Assembly (NCBI RefSeq): GCF_900101705.1
Contig: NZ_FNAC01000025.1
Coordinates: forward strand, 1-64,000
Length of the DNA stretch: 64,000 nt
Direction: 5' to 3'
Origin: Algoriphagus faecimaris
GTDB taxonomy: Bacteria > Bacteroidota > Bacteroidia > Cytophagales > Cyclobacteriaceae
Both the position numbers and the translations under genes were made by a program. The stretch's first letter is position 1; the number at the start of each line of letters is the position of its first letter. The notes under the pieces were generated by a model. It was not told where the DNA came from and did no database searches. It saw nothing but the letters and a program-made list of their open reading frames with translations. This document shows, one piece after another, positions 8,201 through 15,881 of the stretch.

Positions 8201-10197
8201 GAAGGAGGATTAGCAGACCACTGTACGGTGTAATTACCGCTACCTCCATTTGCTGTAGCACTCAGTTGGATTTCCTCGCCATTACAGATTTCTGTATCTG
8301 GCCCAGCATCTAAAGTGGGAGATTCGGCAATAGTGAATGTTTTTTCACTTACCGTTATGCCACATGCTGTAGTCACCTTTAAAGTGATTTTTTTCGCTCC
8401 CGTTGAAGTGAATTCGATTTCTCCCGGCACTTGTTCCGTAGACGTCGCCGGAACTCCATCTTCAAAGGTCCAAAGGTAGGAGGGGGTGCTTTGATCACAT
8501 AATCGAATGTCGGCTGTAGGACTTATTGTAGAACTTCCACATCCTGCAGGAAGGTTTTGAATTTCCACAAGAGGTGGTGCCGAGACGGTAATAACTTGTG
8601 ACTCCCGATAAACTCCGCAACTTGAATTGATTGCAAGTTGGAGGGTGTAAGATCCGGGGCTAAGAAATTCAAATTCTGGATTTTCTGAAGAAGCGTCTGT
8701 TCCATTAATGAAATTCCAATCTGGGCCGTTCCCACAATTGCCCTGATTGTAGGAGATAGACCAGTTGAATAAGCTGGAAGTATTTCCACAAGCTCCAAGA
8801 ATATTGGAAGTGTTCGTGACTTGAATTTCGCCTGATTCACAAAGCTCGGTGGCACTAAGGTCAAATGATGCGTCTGGGGTAGGGATGATACAGATCGTTT
8901 CTGTTTCCTCCTGAATACCACATCGGTTACCAGTGATAAGCTTTACCGTATACGTGCCTGGTTGAGTGAAGCGTGGCACTAAGTTTTCACTTCCTGAAGT
9001 CCAAGAATTGGGAGAAGTTGGATTAGGTCGACTCCCAAGTGAACTTCCACTCTGCAAGGTCCAACCTGTAGCCGGTTCTATCTCCCAAACAAACCTTTTG
9101 GTTTCGCTACAAACTCCATTGTTTCCAACTTCTACATTAAAATTGGTAAGATTTCTAATCTGAATAGATTCATTGACACAGACCACATCTTGTGGAATAC
9201 TAATTAGTGGTATTGGGGGTTCTGAGACATAAATGGGAACGACGGAAGCTTGTGAAACCGCGCAGGGATTGGTGGCTACAATTTTTACTGAAAAAGAATT
9301 GTCAAATCCATCTGAAGTTGTTCCACAGGAAGTTTTGGTAAACGTGTGAGAAACAGTAGCAGGGGGAGGATGATTAAATTCCTGTGGGGTAGATCCGTCT
9401 GAAAATGTTACGGTATATACGGTTCCGTCAGGATTGTTTTCGGTACCAGAAATCGGGAAGGTAAGCATCTCGCCTACACAAACGTTCGTATTTCCCGGGT
9501 TTCCTAAGCCCACAGCAGGGTTTGATCCTACGAATACACCATAATCTCTGGAAATATTACATCCATTCTGAGAAGTTACCGAATAGGTGATCTTATAAAT
9601 ACCCACCGAATAGGTATGGCTTAAACTCGTCCAATTTGCCCCGCTAAAAGCAGCGCTTCCATCTCCCCAATCTATTTCGTAAAGTGTATTATTTTCATTG
9701 GTAGCTGCAGCATTGTAGAAGGTGAACTCAGAGGGTTCGTTTTCACAAATGATGTAATACTGTAATCCATCAAATGTGGTGTCATCTTGATCACTTGAAA
9801 CCATTAAAGAAGGGATTTCTTTTACGGTAACTGTTTTTTCTATGGAAACGTCATTCTCATCTGAGTCAGTTACAGTCAGTTTTACTTCGAAATCTCTTGT
9901 ACCTCCTCCTATAGCACTCGAAAAGGTATAAGTTGGATTTTCTTGAGTGGAAGTATTACCGTCGCCAAAGTCCCATTGATAAGTTAATCCTGTTCCTGTA
10001 GATTGGTTGGTAAACTGAACTGACTGATCAGCACATTCATTGTTTGGAGTAAAAGTAAAATCAGCGACTGGATCATTCGTGCGACTTCCTGATAAGGGGA
10101 AAGAGGCTTTGAATCTACTTATCCAAGCCGAATTGGCAATGGAGATACTTGATGCCAAAACCAAAAAAAGGAGTATTATTTTAAAGAATTTATTCAT
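5266..10197 (-). CDS. Giant PKD/SprB-repeat surface protein with T9SS type B C-terminal domain
   Basis: The 1643-residue protein has a signal peptide (MNKFFKIILLFLVLASSISI, then ANSAW). A PKD domain lies near residues 45-125 (YQWDFGDGNTS). The middle has many PKD/Ig-like segments with paired Cys. Six SprB-type repeats of the form CxGxNDGSIKLxxxGGxxPYxxxW lie at about residues 1000-1450. A last PKD (YHWDFGDGNQSF) sits near 1502, and the C-terminal domain starting PDAFTPNGDGINDYF, near 1557, is the gliding-motility-associated type B sorting signal. It should be exported by type IX secretion to the surface as an adhesin or motility filament. It is the first gene of a two-gene operon with PorP/SprF. 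Confidence 0.92.
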   Translation of the reverse strand: MNKFFKIILLFLVLASSISIANSAWISRFKASFPLSGSRTNDPVADFTFTPNNECADQSVQFTNQSTGTGLTYQWDFGDGNTSTQENPTYTFSSAIGGGTRDFEVKLTVTDSDENDVSIEKTVTVKEIPSLMVSSDQDDTTFDGLQYYIICENEPSEFTFYNAAATNENNTLYEIDWGDGSAAFSGANWTSLSHTYSVGIYKITYSVTSQNGCNISRDYGVFVGSNPAVGLGNPGNTNVCVGEMLTFPISGTENNPDGTVYTVTFSDGSTPQEFNHPPPATVSHTFTKTSCGTTSDGFDNSFSVKIVATNPCAVSQASVVPIYVSEPPIPLISIPQDVVCVNESIQIRNLTNFNVEVGNNGVCSETKRFVWEIEPATGWTLQSGSSLGSRPNPTSPNSWTSGSENLVPRFTQPGTYTVKLITGNRCGIQEETETICIIPTPDASFDLSATELCESGEIQVTNTSNILGACGNTSSLFNWSISYNQGNCGNGPDWNFINGTDASSENPEFEFLSPGSYTLQLAINSSCGVYRESQVITVSAPPLVEIQNLPAGCGSSTISPTADIRLCDQSTPSYLWTFEDGVPATSTEQVPGEIEFTSTGAKKITLKVTTACGITVSEKTFTIAESPTLDAGPDTEICNGEEIQLSATANGGSGNYTVQWSANPPSAITDQGTFTPTVKPSITTVYTATVTDTDTGCQEVDEIQVTVTPAPTISFDQPNQEICSGESTLPVTITSNPAGETITWTAQANGVTGADANGSNTIPAQTLVNTGSTPIEVIYTAEISNASQGNCAVVPVQYIIKVNPIPDYQNEELEICSGESFNFQPNGFITGTTFTWDETSPNEIQGASESSTPSSAISQQLVNTSNQLQAVRYLITPKLGDCTGDPFELLVKVAPSPSINFSVPDQILCTGSTSQAVTLSSDVTGATFSWTASPQVTGLSSTSGTGPEIPAMTLENPTNAPIEIRFEVLVNTNTAGSCSGTPRVYTITVNPDITIQATIPDYNGFQISCHGANDGSIKLAISGGNGQYDIDWTGPNGFSSSSESIENLAPGTYTATIKDEFGCVETRTYTLNEPAPLTATLASKTDVLCAGDESGEIVLDIAGGVNAQPYTVSWKKDGVDFPKSGSILSLLPAGEYQATIRDVNGCTLTPPSITITEPDAALFIDFSKTDISCYGANDGSLDLNVSGGFPPYTIQWTFGSAQSSFDNLGPGDYTLTVSDQSGCIRSQTITIEDAPLFRVDPDVRQISCFGENDGSIKLNLQGGVGAYTIRWDDGRELEQLFNLSSGTYGVTIIDETACEIRSEFNIVEPALLEIEPQITDALDCDNTSSGEIRLGIKGGTPPYSIKWSNGSTDEVLTGITSGQYAVEISDASSCTINQVFEVKRPPTLAITAFQNTNIQCEPRSISEEIKITISGGVAPYSISWSGGNISSDQRTMTTDQPGLYNVNVLDGNGCTSSQSFEVKDLEVIPEAEIESATFDQYNSYLVNFEIQFWNRSFGQIAAYHWDFGDGNQSFEENPIHKYAAEGDYEVTLTVTDIFGCSVSITKEVSVLDYYLVIPDAFTPNGDGINDYFFPRFINIESLEFWVLNKWGETIYYTDDLSAVGWDGKVNNTIGTPGNYVYKLRFKTLDGRTQTVTDLFLLLK

Positions 10198-10658
10198 CTT
10201 ATTCTTTCAGATTTTGAAAAACCGAGGTAGATAAATAGGGGAGGGTCCTCTTGAAAGAGTAGATAGATTTGGTGTTCTTTTTGGTCTTTGAAAGTATCTG
10301 AAAAAAGCATAGGTCAATAATTAAATTCTGGATCACAAAAGTTTATCCTCTATTTCTTCAGGTCGGATTGAAACTGATCGAAAATGAAAATTAAATTTTG
10401 AGGAGGTTAAAGTATAGGCTTTATCTCAAATTTACAAGAGGTAATCATCTTGAAGTAAGGTTTTAGACAATTGGTGTCATTAATCTAATTCTGGCTATTT
10501 TCTCAATTAACTTGATGATATCATATGGGAAGGGAATTGGATAATTCTTGCCGGTATGGTCAAATTTTGAAAAAAGTTAACCTTTTGACAGATATTGATT
10601 TTAGTATTTGAAATATAATACTATTTTTATTTGAGTTTTTAGTTATAGACTTTTACTA
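10198..10658. other. Divergent intergenic region before the defence island
   Basis: No gene is seen. The stretch 10263-10308 resembles the repeat at 34262-34308 (shared core TTTTGGTCTT, then AAGTATC and AAAAAAG), so it may carry a decayed dispersed repeat. A TTGACA at 10585-10590 and TATAAT at 10614-10619 are 23 bp apart, too far for a normal sigma-70 promoter. TTTG at 10584 with TAGTATTTG at 10602-10610 partly fits the Bacteroidota -33/-7 elements but with short spacing. The island promoter is probably here, but I cannot name it. Confidence 0.4.
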
Positions 10659-13600
10659 ATGCAAGCATTTGAAGTTCATAGACAAATCGTCAACGATTAT
10701 AAGGAGTACCTGAAAAGTTTTAATATTATTCAGGACCCCAGAATCAATAAGGTGGTAGATGAGGCTTTTAGAACTACATCCTATATTCCAGAGCCATTAA
10801 TTCAATTTAATCCATCATATAAAAAGGCGGCTACTCTGGAAAGTCTGGTAATGGAAGGTGTTTTACAGCCCAAAATGAATAGGGTATTCAAAGGGTATCA
10901 ACTTTTTACCCATCAAGAAGAAGCTATACGATTAGGTACTTCAGGGTCCTCTTTTATAGTCACATCTGGTACGGGTTCAGGAAAGTCTTTGACTTTTTTG
11001 GGGACAATCTTTAATGAATTATTTAAAAACCATGGTACAAAGGGAATCAAGGCGATTTTGGTTTACCCTATGAATGCTCTGATCAACTCTCAATTCAAAG
11101 AGATTCAGAAATTTCAAGAAAATTATGGTAGTGATTTCCCAATTACTTTTCGGAAGTATACGGGCCAAGAGTCTCAAGATGAACGCGAAAGCGCAGAAGC
11201 AGAGATGCCTGATATCTTATTGACTAATTATATGATGCTTGAACTTCTCTTAACCAGGGGAAAGGAAAAAGCCATCAGGGAATCCATTGCAGCAAATTTG
11301 CAATTTTTGGTTTTTGACGAATTGCATACCTATCGTGGCAGACAAGGAGCCGATGTTTCCATGTTGATCAGAAGGCTTAAATCTCTTTGCCATCAAAAAA
11401 TATTATCAATCGGGACTTCAGCTACAATGGCTTCAGGAGAAGGTGTTTTCGATGAGAAGGAAGTTGTTGCCAAAGTAGCTACTGAAATATTCGGGGAAAA
11501 ATTCGAAAAGAATCAAATAATAGGAGAAACTCTTGAGACGGTTACTAACCCTAAAGCTAAAGAGCCTGGAGCATTTGAGCTTCAGGAAGTGATGATCAAA
11601 AAAATTGATAAAGAGGGATCTGAAGAATCGTTTAAAAATCATCCATTAGCGATTTGGTTAGAAAGAAAAATAGCACTGGATTTTGATGAAAGTGGTCTGA
11701 TTAAAAGGGCTAAGCCATTAGAATTGAGCAATATAATTTCAAGATTGAATGAAGCTGCTCAGTTAGAGGATCAAGAAAAATGCGAAAAGTATCTAATCAG
11801 ATTCTTTGAGTGGTCAGAGGAATTGAATAAGAAAAATGCTGCGAAAAGATTATCCTTTCTTCCTTTCAAAATCCATCAATTCATATCTCAGACCGGTAAT
11901 GTTTACGTCACCTTAGACGATAGAATGTCAAGAGTAATTACTCTGGAAGATGGAAGATATACCGAAGAAGGTGATCAAGGGCGTTTTATTTTTCCTGTTT
12001 TGTTTAGCCGTTATTCTGGGCATGATTTCATTTGCGTTAAAAAGAACATTCAAGATGGAAGACTTATGCCTCGAGAGCCTGATGATCTTCCCGATAGAAT
12101 CACCAAGGAAGAACTAAAAGGAAGTAATTCTGAAAATAAGTCAAGGAGAAAACTTACAGAAAATGATTTTGAATCAGGCTACCTACTGCTACCAGAAAAT
12201 GGAGAGGATATTTGGTTAGAGGAAATGATAGATTCTCTCCCCGAAACATGGTGGAAAGAAAAGAGAGGTCAAATTGTAGTTGACAATTATTACGAGTTCA
12301 GGATACCTCAAAAAATTTACTTCAATAGCTCAGGTAGATTCTCCACCCAAAAGGAAAATGACTTGGATCAATATGGATGGTTCATTGCTGCGCCATTATT
12401 TATTGATCCGACATGTGGCGTCATTTATGACCCAAGAACAAAGGAAAATACCAAGTTGATGAAAGTGGGTAATGTGGGAAGAAGTACTGCCACCACTATT
12501 GCTACTTTTAGTATTTTGAAAGCACAGTTTGAGCAAAAGACACCTTTTGAAGATCAAAAGGTTATGAGCTTTACTGATAACAGGCAAGATGCTTCTCTCC
12601 AAACCGGTCACTTTAATGACTTTTTGATGATTGGAAGACTAAGGTCTTCCATCTATCGAGCACTCAAAAACGCTCATGACAACAGTCTTACTATAGATAC
12701 TATTTCAGATGAGGTTTTTAAAACACTCGGACTCCAAGAAGATCATTACGCAAAAAATCCAAGTGATCCTGATTGGCCAGATGAAGAGAATGAAAAAGCC
12801 CTAAAAGATTACTTAAAGGTTAGGATTCTTTATGACCTGAGAAGAGGTTGGAGGTATAATACCCCTAATCTGGAACAGTGTGCCCTTTTAGATATCGATT
12901 ACAAAAAGTTGCAGGATTTTGCTGCAAAGGAAAGTATGTTCGAAAAGGATGACTTACTTAGTAAGCTGGAAGTTGAAGTACGGAGGAACGTGCTTCTTCA
13001 TGTACTGAATTACTTTCGGACTGCTTTTGCTTTTGATTATTATTTGTTTGACGATGGCAATCGCACAGCTTTGGAAGAACGACTGAAGCAGCGGCTCGAT
13101 CCAGAAAAAGAATGGTCACTTGAAGCAGATGAACGTTTGGAAAGAACTCCATTTCTGGTTGTAGAAAGACCTGGTAGGACAAGGAAAGGGATTTACCTTG
13201 AGAGTATTGGGGCTACAAGTAATCTTGGAAAGTATATCAAAAGACTTTTTATAAGACATGGGTTAGACCCCATCAAAGGAAAAGCGCTTGCAGAATATAT
13301 CAATTCGCTTTGCCTAACTCTGAAAAGAGGGAATTTCTTATCCTTACAAGAGATTGATGGAGACAAAGCTAAAGTAAATGGTTTCAGGCTTCGGGGAGAG
13401 ATGGTGGTTTGGAAATTGGGTGACGGTAAGTCTGTTCTTACAGATGAAGTTAGAATCAATACTACAGGTGACGGACTTGAGATCAAGCCTAATCATTATT
13501 TTAAGAAATTCTATCAACAGGATTTTAGAGATTTCGATAAATTCTTTAGAGCCAGCGAACATACGGGACAGGTGGCTTCCCGAGATAGAATCGAAAGGGA

Positions 13601-15881
13601 GGAAGAATTCAGGAAAGGTAATATCTCTGCGTTGTATTGTTCTCCTACCATGGAGTTGGGGATTGATATTGCCAACCTAAGTATTGTCCACATGCGAAAT
13701 GTGCCACCTAATCCAGCTAACTACGCACAAAGAAGTGGTCGGGCAGGCAGAAGCGGGCAAACTGCGCTTGTATTTACCTACTGTTCAAGTAAATCTCCTC
13801 ATGATAGGCATTACTTTAAAAACTCAATTCAAATGGTTGCAGGAGCTGTAAATGCTCCAAGAATAGACCTTTTGAATGAAGAGTTAATTGCATCTCATTT
13901 GAATGCATTTATTTTTATGAATCTTGGATTGAGCAATATTCAATCTTCAGTTAAGGATTTTATCAATATAGAGGACCTGAAAGAATTGGCTTTATTTCAA
14001 AAAATTCAGGTCTTTATAGAAGATCAAAAAACTAACTATAGGCATTTTTGGATTTCAGGCTTTAAAAAAGTGATTGTCGATAAATTCCCTAAGCTTGAAG
14101 AAACGGAATGGTTTACGGACGATTGGATGATTGGCAAGTGTGATAGTTTTCTAAAAAATCTTGACAATAGCTTTGACAGATGGAGAACGCTCTTTCGAAA
14201 TGCTGCTAACCTAATAGAAAAAGGTACGGCGATCATCAAGGATCCCACCTACAGCTCTGATAGTAGTCAGGCAAGAGAAGCAAAACGAATGGTTGCAATC
14301 GGGCACAGACAAAGGGACCTTCTTCTAAACGTATCCAAAAGAGATGGTACCAATGAATCCGAGTTTTATGTGTATCGATACTTGGCAGCAGAAGGATTCC
14401 TTCCTGGCTATAATTTCACAAGACTTCCTGTCAGAGCATTTATTGGCAAAAGAAGCAAAGATGATGGTACCTTCATTTCAAGGCCTCGTTTCATAGCCCT
14501 TCGTGAATTTGGTCCAGGAAACTTGATCTACCACAATGGGGGGAAATTCAGAGTGACAAGAATGCAGCTTTCAGATGCAGATGCAAAAACAGAATCACTC
14601 AAAATATCTACAAAAACTGGTTACGCTTGGCTTGGCGAAGCCGGAAAGTCGGTTAATAATGATCCTATTACCCATGAGCCATTAAAAGGTCAATCCAATG
14701 CAATGGTGTATAAAAACATTATGGAATTGGTAGAAACCGATACCTGGCCCCAAGAGAGAATTTCGTCTGAAGAAGAAGAACGAATGTCCTCCGGCTATGA
14801 GATGGAGCAATATTTTAATTATCCTAAAGGTATCGAACACACCAAACAAGCTGTCCTAAGTGCTTCAGGTCATCCTTTGATGAATCTTACTTATTGTCCT
14901 GCTTCAACTCTCATTCAGGTAAACAAAAAATGGAAATCTTCCAAAGGTGAAGATGCAGGGTTTATTATTGGCAAGGTTTCCGGCAAGTGGCTTAAACAGT
15001 CTGAGCTTGAGAATCAGGATCGGGAAAATGATCCTGCTATGACAGTACATTTGTTTACAACTGATACTGCAGACAGTCTTTACATGCAGCCTATCAAGGC
15101 GCTCGAATTAGATGAGAATGGTGTTATTTCATTAACATATGCTTTGAAACGAGCGATAGAACAAGTTTTTCAGATAGAGGAGTCAGAAGTGGGGATCTGG
15201 TTTATGGGGCCTGAAGATTCCAGAAATATCTTGATTTATGAGTCTGCAGAAGGAAGCCTGGGTATCCTATCCCAGTTGGTTAGAAATCCCGAAAAGCTTA
15301 GAGAGATCTTTGAAGAAGCATATAGGCAAATGCATTTTGATCCCGAATCTAAGCAAGATTTGGCTCCTGAAAAGCCGAAAGCGAGTTATGATGACTTGCT
15401 GTCCTATTATAATCAACGTTTTCATGACAAATTAGACCGATTTAAAATAAAAAGTGCTTTAGAATTATTGATGATCTGTGAGGTAGACAATACAGGAGCA
15501 GGAAATAGTGGCCATTTTGATAGAGAAAACCATTATCAAGAGTTATTGTCAAAGTACGACACCAACTCCACCATGGAGAAGAAACTGATTGAATATTGCT
15601 ACAAGAATAATCTTATCCTTCCTGATAAGGCTCAGGTCAATCTGAACAAGGTCTTGGGATTTTATATCAGTGCAGATTTTGTTTTTCTCAATAAAGATAA
15701 AAGTATCAAAGCTGTGATGTTCTGTGATGGATCGGTTCACGACCGAAATGAAGTGAGAGAGGATGATTCTCACAAGAGGGGAATTTTAAGAGATAATGGG
15801 GTGGATGTAATTGAATGGTATTACAGAGAACCTGTAGAAGAACTGGTCAATAGAAGAAAAGACATTTTTAGAAAAGCATGA
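10659..15881 (+). CDS. DISARM/Druantia-like helicase with DUF1998-like region and C-terminal nuclease-like segment
   Basis: The 1740-residue protein begins the island operon. Superfamily 2 helicase motifs are clear: Walker A TSGTGSGKS near residue 102, DELH at 220-223, TSAT near 250, and motif VI QRSGRAGRSG near 1024-1033. Residues about 1390-1560 (LTYALKRAIEQVF, ILIYESAEGSLGILSQL) look like DUF1998, the domain of DrmB and of DruE. The last 70 residues (ISADFVF, VMFCDGSVHD, DDSHKRGIL, VDVIEWYY) look like a Vsr/DUF559 nuclease fold. DISARM usually splits helicase (DrmA) and DUF1998 (DrmB) into two genes; here they are one chain, as in DruE. The stop overlaps the next ATG by 4 bases. Domain calls are from motif shape, not a search. 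Confidence 0.85.
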   Translation: MQAFEVHRQIVNDYKEYLKSFNIIQDPRINKVVDEAFRTTSYIPEPLIQFNPSYKKAATLESLVMEGVLQPKMNRVFKGYQLFTHQEEAIRLGTSGSSFIVTSGTGSGKSLTFLGTIFNELFKNHGTKGIKAILVYPMNALINSQFKEIQKFQENYGSDFPITFRKYTGQESQDERESAEAEMPDILLTNYMMLELLLTRGKEKAIRESIAANLQFLVFDELHTYRGRQGADVSMLIRRLKSLCHQKILSIGTSATMASGEGVFDEKEVVAKVATEIFGEKFEKNQIIGETLETVTNPKAKEPGAFELQEVMIKKIDKEGSEESFKNHPLAIWLERKIALDFDESGLIKRAKPLELSNIISRLNEAAQLEDQEKCEKYLIRFFEWSEELNKKNAAKRLSFLPFKIHQFISQTGNVYVTLDDRMSRVITLEDGRYTEEGDQGRFIFPVLFSRYSGHDFICVKKNIQDGRLMPREPDDLPDRITKEELKGSNSENKSRRKLTENDFESGYLLLPENGEDIWLEEMIDSLPETWWKEKRGQIVVDNYYEFRIPQKIYFNSSGRFSTQKENDLDQYGWFIAAPLFIDPTCGVIYDPRTKENTKLMKVGNVGRSTATTIATFSILKAQFEQKTPFEDQKVMSFTDNRQDASLQTGHFNDFLMIGRLRSSIYRALKNAHDNSLTIDTISDEVFKTLGLQEDHYAKNPSDPDWPDEENEKALKDYLKVRILYDLRRGWRYNTPNLEQCALLDIDYKKLQDFAAKESMFEKDDLLSKLEVEVRRNVLLHVLNYFRTAFAFDYYLFDDGNRTALEERLKQRLDPEKEWSLEADERLERTPFLVVERPGRTRKGIYLESIGATSNLGKYIKRLFIRHGLDPIKGKALAEYINSLCLTLKRGNFLSLQEIDGDKAKVNGFRLRGEMVVWKLGDGKSVLTDEVRINTTGDGLEIKPNHYFKKFYQQDFRDFDKFFRASEHTGQVASRDRIEREEEFRKGNISALYCSPTMELGIDIANLSIVHMRNVPPNPANYAQRSGRAGRSGQTALVFTYCSSKSPHDRHYFKNSIQMVAGAVNAPRIDLLNEELIASHLNAFIFMNLGLSNIQSSVKDFINIEDLKELALFQKIQVFIEDQKTNYRHFWISGFKKVIVDKFPKLEETEWFTDDWMIGKCDSFLKNLDNSFDRWRTLFRNAANLIEKGTAIIKDPTYSSDSSQAREAKRMVAIGHRQRDLLLNVSKRDGTNESEFYVYRYLAAEGFLPGYNFTRLPVRAFIGKRSKDDGTFISRPRFIALREFGPGNLIYHNGGKFRVTRMQLSDADAKTESLKISTKTGYAWLGEAGKSVNNDPITHEPLKGQSNAMVYKNIMELVETDTWPQERISSEEEERMSSGYEMEQYFNYPKGIEHTKQAVLSASGHPLMNLTYCPASTLIQVNKKWKSSKGEDAGFIIGKVSGKWLKQSELENQDRENDPAMTVHLFTTDTADSLYMQPIKALELDENGVISLTYALKRAIEQVFQIEESEVGIWFMGPEDSRNILIYESAEGSLGILSQLVRNPEKLREIFEEAYRQMHFDPESKQDLAPEKPKASYDDLLSYYNQRFHDKLDRFKIKSALELLMICEVDNTGAGNSGHFDRENHYQELLSKYDTNSTMEKKLIEYCYKNNLILPDKAQVNLNKVLGFYISADFVFLNKDKSIKAVMFCDGSVHDRNEVREDDSHKRGILRDNGVDVIEWYYREPVEELVNRRKDIFRKA

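Noticed and set aside
10659-15881. Calling the large helicase DruE of Druantia
   Set aside because: The size and helicase-DUF1998 order fit DruE, but the SNF2, PLD and methyltransferase neighbours are the DISARM set and no other Druantia genes are present.
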